From: Anaerolineae bacterium
Lineage (GTDB): Bacteria > Chloroflexota > Anaerolineae > Aggregatilineales > UBA2796
Length of the DNA stretch: 64,000 nt
Assembly (NCBI GenBank): GCA_019637555.1
Contig: JAHBVK010000037.1
Span: forward strand, 1-64,000
Direction: 5' to 3'
The notes under the pieces: model-generated
What the model was told of the DNA's origin: nothing
What the model saw: only the letters and a program-made list of their open reading frames with translations
Databases searched by the model: none
Position numbers and translations under genes: made by a program
In this document: positions 61,752 to 64,000 of the stretch, piece after piece
How the letters are laid out: every line of letters starts with the position of its first letter
How positions within the stretch are numbered: position 1 is the first letter of the stretch

Positions 61752-61825
61752 TCGGGGTACCCGGATTCGAACCGGGGGCCTCTTGCACCCCATGCAAGCG
61801 CGCTACCAAGCTGCGCCATACCCCG
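61752..61825 (-). tRNA. tRNA-Pro (anticodon GGG)
   Basis: A 74-base cloverleaf: acceptor stem CGGGGTA/TACCCCG, D arm GCGC-AGCTTGGTA-GCGC, anticodon arm CTTGC-ATGGGGT-GCAAG with anticodon GGG, a 5-base variable loop and T arm CCCGG-TTCGAAT-CCGGG, discriminator A. The 3' CCA is not encoded. The C1-G72 start is typical for bacterial tRNA-Pro. It reads CCC and CCU. Confidence 0.96.
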
Positions 61826-61970
61826 TAAGTGCCTGACCCTGAGGATTGTAGCACGCTCCCCATAAAGGTCAAGCCTGACTCTCAACTAAAGTGCTGGGAA
61901 AAGATATTCCCCGACATCCAGCTTACCTAACAGCTTAGCAGTTTTACAGCGTGTCCGCTGCAATTCACTC

Positions 61971-62993
61971 TCAACCTACAAACAGCATTTGCAGCGCGAT
62001 CAGTGCGAAGAACATCGCCAGCGTCAGCAGCGAAACCAGTACAATGTTGCTGATGTCGCGGTTGGTGATCAAAGCGCTGGCGGTGGGCGAGGCGACATCT
62101 GCCGGACGTGCGTTCGCTAACTCGGATGCAGACAATTGTGCCTCCAAGCCTTCGTAGCGATTGCGGGCATCGTAGTACAGCAGCGTCATAGCAATAGGGA
62201 ATAACGGCGCAATTGCCGCCTGAATCAGCAGCACGATTACCGCTACTACGATACCTGTGCCACCCGCCAAACTGTCGATCAACGGCGCGAATACCACTTC
62301 CGCGATCTGCACGAATGCCATAAACAGGATCGTGGCGCGGACAATTTGCCACAGATGCAGCTTTCCCAGCGTGAAAGATCGCCCTAAGCTGCCGAGAATA
62401 TTTTGCCGCTCCAGAATTGCTACAGGCACCAGCAGCGATTGTAGAGTCAGTGCCACGTACACGATCAAGCCGAAGCCCATGCCGCAGGCGAACAGGATCG
62501 CCGCCATCGCTACACTCACCACAACGATCACGCTGTACGCCAGCAGCGACGAGACACCTAAGATCGGCAGTCGCGGCGAGATCGTCAGGAACGCCTGAAC
62601 GATCGAGATGCGCTTGCCAAAATACTGCTCCGAGGCAATCTGCGTAACGGCGCTGTTCAGGATGATCGTTTGCACAAAGCTAATCGCCACCAAGACCATG
62701 CCGACGGAGGCTAAGATTCCGCCCAGATCGTTGCCGAGTTGACTGAGCAGGCTGGGATCGACGCTGCCGCTCAGGGCATCACTGCTGCTGACCACTGATT
62801 GCTGCAAATCGCTTAACCGTGCCAGTGCTGGCGTTAGCAGGTAACTGCTCAACAACGTCAGCGGGATCGCCACGATCACCGAGAAGATCAGCAGTGTTAT
62901 GAAATGGGTCTTATAAATCGCCAGCGTCTGCCGCACGATTTCGCCGAAAGTCAGCGGCGTACCGCGCTGCTTGCCCGATTGGGAATCCAGCAT
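61971..62993 (-). CDS. Polytopic membrane protein, unknown
   Basis: 340 aa with about six to seven hydrophobic helices (for example ITLLIFSVIVAIPLTLLSS, ILASVGMVLVAISFVQTII, YSVIVVVSVAMAAILFAC, and a final VLVSLLTLAMFFALIALQML). The N-terminal TFGEIVRQTLAIYKTHF and the later NILGSLGRSFTLGKLHLWQIV are of the kind found in glycerophosphodiester-phosphodiesterase membrane-domain or DUF975-type proteins. No catalytic residue is visible. It follows the SH3-domain gene on the same strand after a terminator, so it is probably separately expressed. Confidence 0.8.
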   Translation of the reverse strand: MLDSQSGKQRGTPLTFGEIVRQTLAIYKTHFITLLIFSVIVAIPLTLLSSYLLTPALARLSDLQQSVVSSSDALSGSVDPSLLSQLGNDLGGILASVGMVLVAISFVQTIILNSAVTQIASEQYFGKRISIVQAFLTISPRLPILGVSSLLAYSVIVVVSVAMAAILFACGMGFGLIVYVALTLQSLLVPVAILERQNILGSLGRSFTLGKLHLWQIVRATILFMAFVQIAEVVFAPLIDSLAGGTGIVVAVIVLLIQAAIAPLFPIAMTLLYYDARNRYEGLEAQLSASELANARPADVASPTASALITNRDISNIVLVSLLTLAMFFALIALQMLFVG

Positions 62994-63064
62994 TCGTCTC
63001 CGTCCTAGTTTAACCGCCTAACGCACTCGTCCTCGAGTCTATCTGAAGGCAGTACAGTGCCAAT

Positions 63065-63111
63065 AAAAATACCCCGCATCTGTATCATCATAACAGACGG
63101 GGGTATTTTTT
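63065..63111 (-). terminator. Terminator after the SH3-domain gene
   Basis: A long stem built from AAAAATACCCC and GGGGTATTTTT (with an inner ATCTGT/ACAGA part separated by a bulge) lies 75 bases beyond the SH3 gene's stop; read on the minus strand it ends in a T run. The symmetry also allows activity on the plus strand. Confidence 0.85.
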
Positions 63112-63185
63112 ACAGTTCGCTTTTTGAGTCTTCAGAGTAGGCTTCAACAGCACTACCCTGAAGATGCCGAATGTTGGTAGCGTTA

Positions 63186-64000
63186 CTAACTGGGCGTCGG
63201 GATGGTCGTCAGTGCAGCGCCGTTGATGGTCAGCACTTTGACGTAGGGCGCGAAGCACCACACGCTGCCGCCCTGAACCGCCACCAGATACCACTGGCTG
63301 TCCTCGCTCTTGCCCAGAATGATCAATTCTGTGCCGAGGGAGAGCACACCAACCTGCTGATAGTTCAAGCCCGGACCGTTTCGTCCACGCAGCAGATAGG
63401 TATTGATCTTGCCCACGCCCTGACCGGGTTGCGGTGTACCGGAGACGCCTTGCAGTACCGGACTGCCAGACGAAGTTGCACCGATGATCGGGAGTCGTCG
63501 GAACAACACGCGGCTGACGCGTATCCAGCGAGAGCTAACCCATGCCACGTTATTGGCATCCAGTCTGATCTGTAGCCATGTCCCTTGCACGTTACGGGCG
63601 ATCAGCTCTACTTGCTGCTTGTACGCCAGCAGACCGAGGATCGGGAACTCCAAGCCCGGACCACCGCGCACGCGCAGACGCCACGCTACCACCGTACCGA
63701 TGATCGGACCCTGAACGGGCGGGTTCAGCAGCGGACTCTTGGTCGCCGTGCCAGTGACCGTGCCAGTTGGCGTCAGACCACCAATCGGGGTCGCCGCACC
63801 AACGGGAGTCGAGTTGGGCGCACCAAAGACGATGGAGCAAGTTTGCGTCAGCGGCGTCGGCGGCGTTGCAGAGATGTCCGTCACCGAGAAGATTACTGCT
63901 GAAGGTGCGGTCTGCGTCACAGACGAGATGAACGCCGTGATGTTGCCGTTCACATCGGAGATGAAGTTGGACGGCGACGTTACTGTGATTCCTTGGGTCT
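63186..64000 (-). CDS. SH3-domain protein, 5' end outside the window
   Basis: The reading frame stays open to the right edge, so the gene is partial; an in-frame GTG at 63953 is probably not the true start. Visible from the edge are a Thr/Ser-rich, Gly/Thr/Pro-rich linker (TPVGAATPIGGLTPTGT) and two bacterial SH3-like domains near the C-terminus (LRVRGGPGLEFPILGLL...GTWLQIRL... and LLRGRNGPGLNYQQVGVL...QWYLVAVQG). GPG motifs after the first strand are typical of SH3b domains. It may be an envelope or peptidoglycan-binding protein, similar in its domain type to the kinase at 5251. Confidence 0.85.
   Translation of the reverse strand, partial: TQGITVTSPSNFISDVNGNITAFISSVTQTAPSAVIFSVTDISATPPTPLTQTCSIVFGAPNSTPVGAATPIGGLTPTGTVTGTATKSPLLNPPVQGPIIGTVVAWRLRVRGGPGLEFPILGLLAYKQQVELIARNVQGTWLQIRLDANNVAWVSSRWIRVSRVLFRRLPIIGATSSGSPVLQGVSGTPQPGQGVGKINTYLLRGRNGPGLNYQQVGVLSLGTELIILGKSEDSQWYLVAVQGGSVWCFAPYVKVLTINGAALTTIPTPS

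Overview
The window looks like a stretch of a Chloroflexota (Anaerolineae-like) chromosome. This is an inference from gene content, since no rRNA is present. The pointers are a Ser/Thr kinase with a Thr/Pro-rich linker and bacterial SH3 domains, PPC-domain surface proteins, several sugar and oligopeptide ABC systems, a GC content of roughly 55-58%, and above all an archaeal-type motility (archaellum) cluster in an otherwise bacterial setting with Shine-Dalgarno starts, sigma-70-like promoters and bacterial histidine kinases.

Region 1 (1-12.5 kb) is mixed housekeeping. Two AT-richer beta-propeller genes sit between two copies of a ~237-bp direct repeat, and the first copy carries the 3' tail of the dihydrolipoyl dehydrogenase gene. 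Then come lpd, a GNAT, a transmembrane Ser/Thr kinase, a Zn alcohol dehydrogenase, a pterin carbinolamine dehydratase, a large exported PPC/YfaP-like protein and a lipoprotein.

Region 2 (12.7-25.2 kb, plus strand) is a long carbohydrate operon headed by a GntR/UTRA regulator with its own operator: ROK kinase, sugar ABC binding protein, two COG4821-type SIS proteins flanking two permeases, Zn dehydrogenase, a D-glutamate-cyclase-like (DUF4392) protein, a SelA/DgaE-like PLP enzyme, an SDR and an FGGY kinase.

Region 3 (25.3-43.8 kb) is a peptidoglycan-salvage island. A tightly packed minus-strand operon encodes an oligopeptide ABC importer (binding protein, two permeases, two ATPases), a small membrane protein, NagZ, NamZ, an AmiE-like serine hydrolase, a BadF-type amino-sugar kinase, MurQ and a GNAT. 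A divergent plus-strand set encodes AnmK, a GNAT and a second oligopeptide importer without its own ATPases. None of the hydrolases has a visible signal peptide, so muropeptides are probably imported first and dismantled in the cytoplasm.

Region 4 (44.1-61.4 kb) is the most striking part. A divergent NarL-type regulator is followed by a small membrane peptide, an archaellin followed by two tandem hairpin terminators, then arlCDE-arlG-arlF-arlH-arlI-arlJ, a TM/coiled-coil protein, a prepilin peptidase, PilN-like and PilO-like proteins, two hybrid sensor kinases (one without its phospho-accepting His) and a CheY-like receiver. Archaellum-type clusters in some Chloroflexota are, as far as I recall, already known. 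The accessory parts seen here (an ArlF with CSPG/cadherin-like repeats, PilN/PilO partners with PPC domains, a possible ArlX analogue, a degenerate kinase) look less described.

Region 5 (61.4-64 kb) has a tRNA-Pro(GGG) with its terminator, a polytopic membrane protein and the 3' part of an SH3-domain gene that runs off the window.
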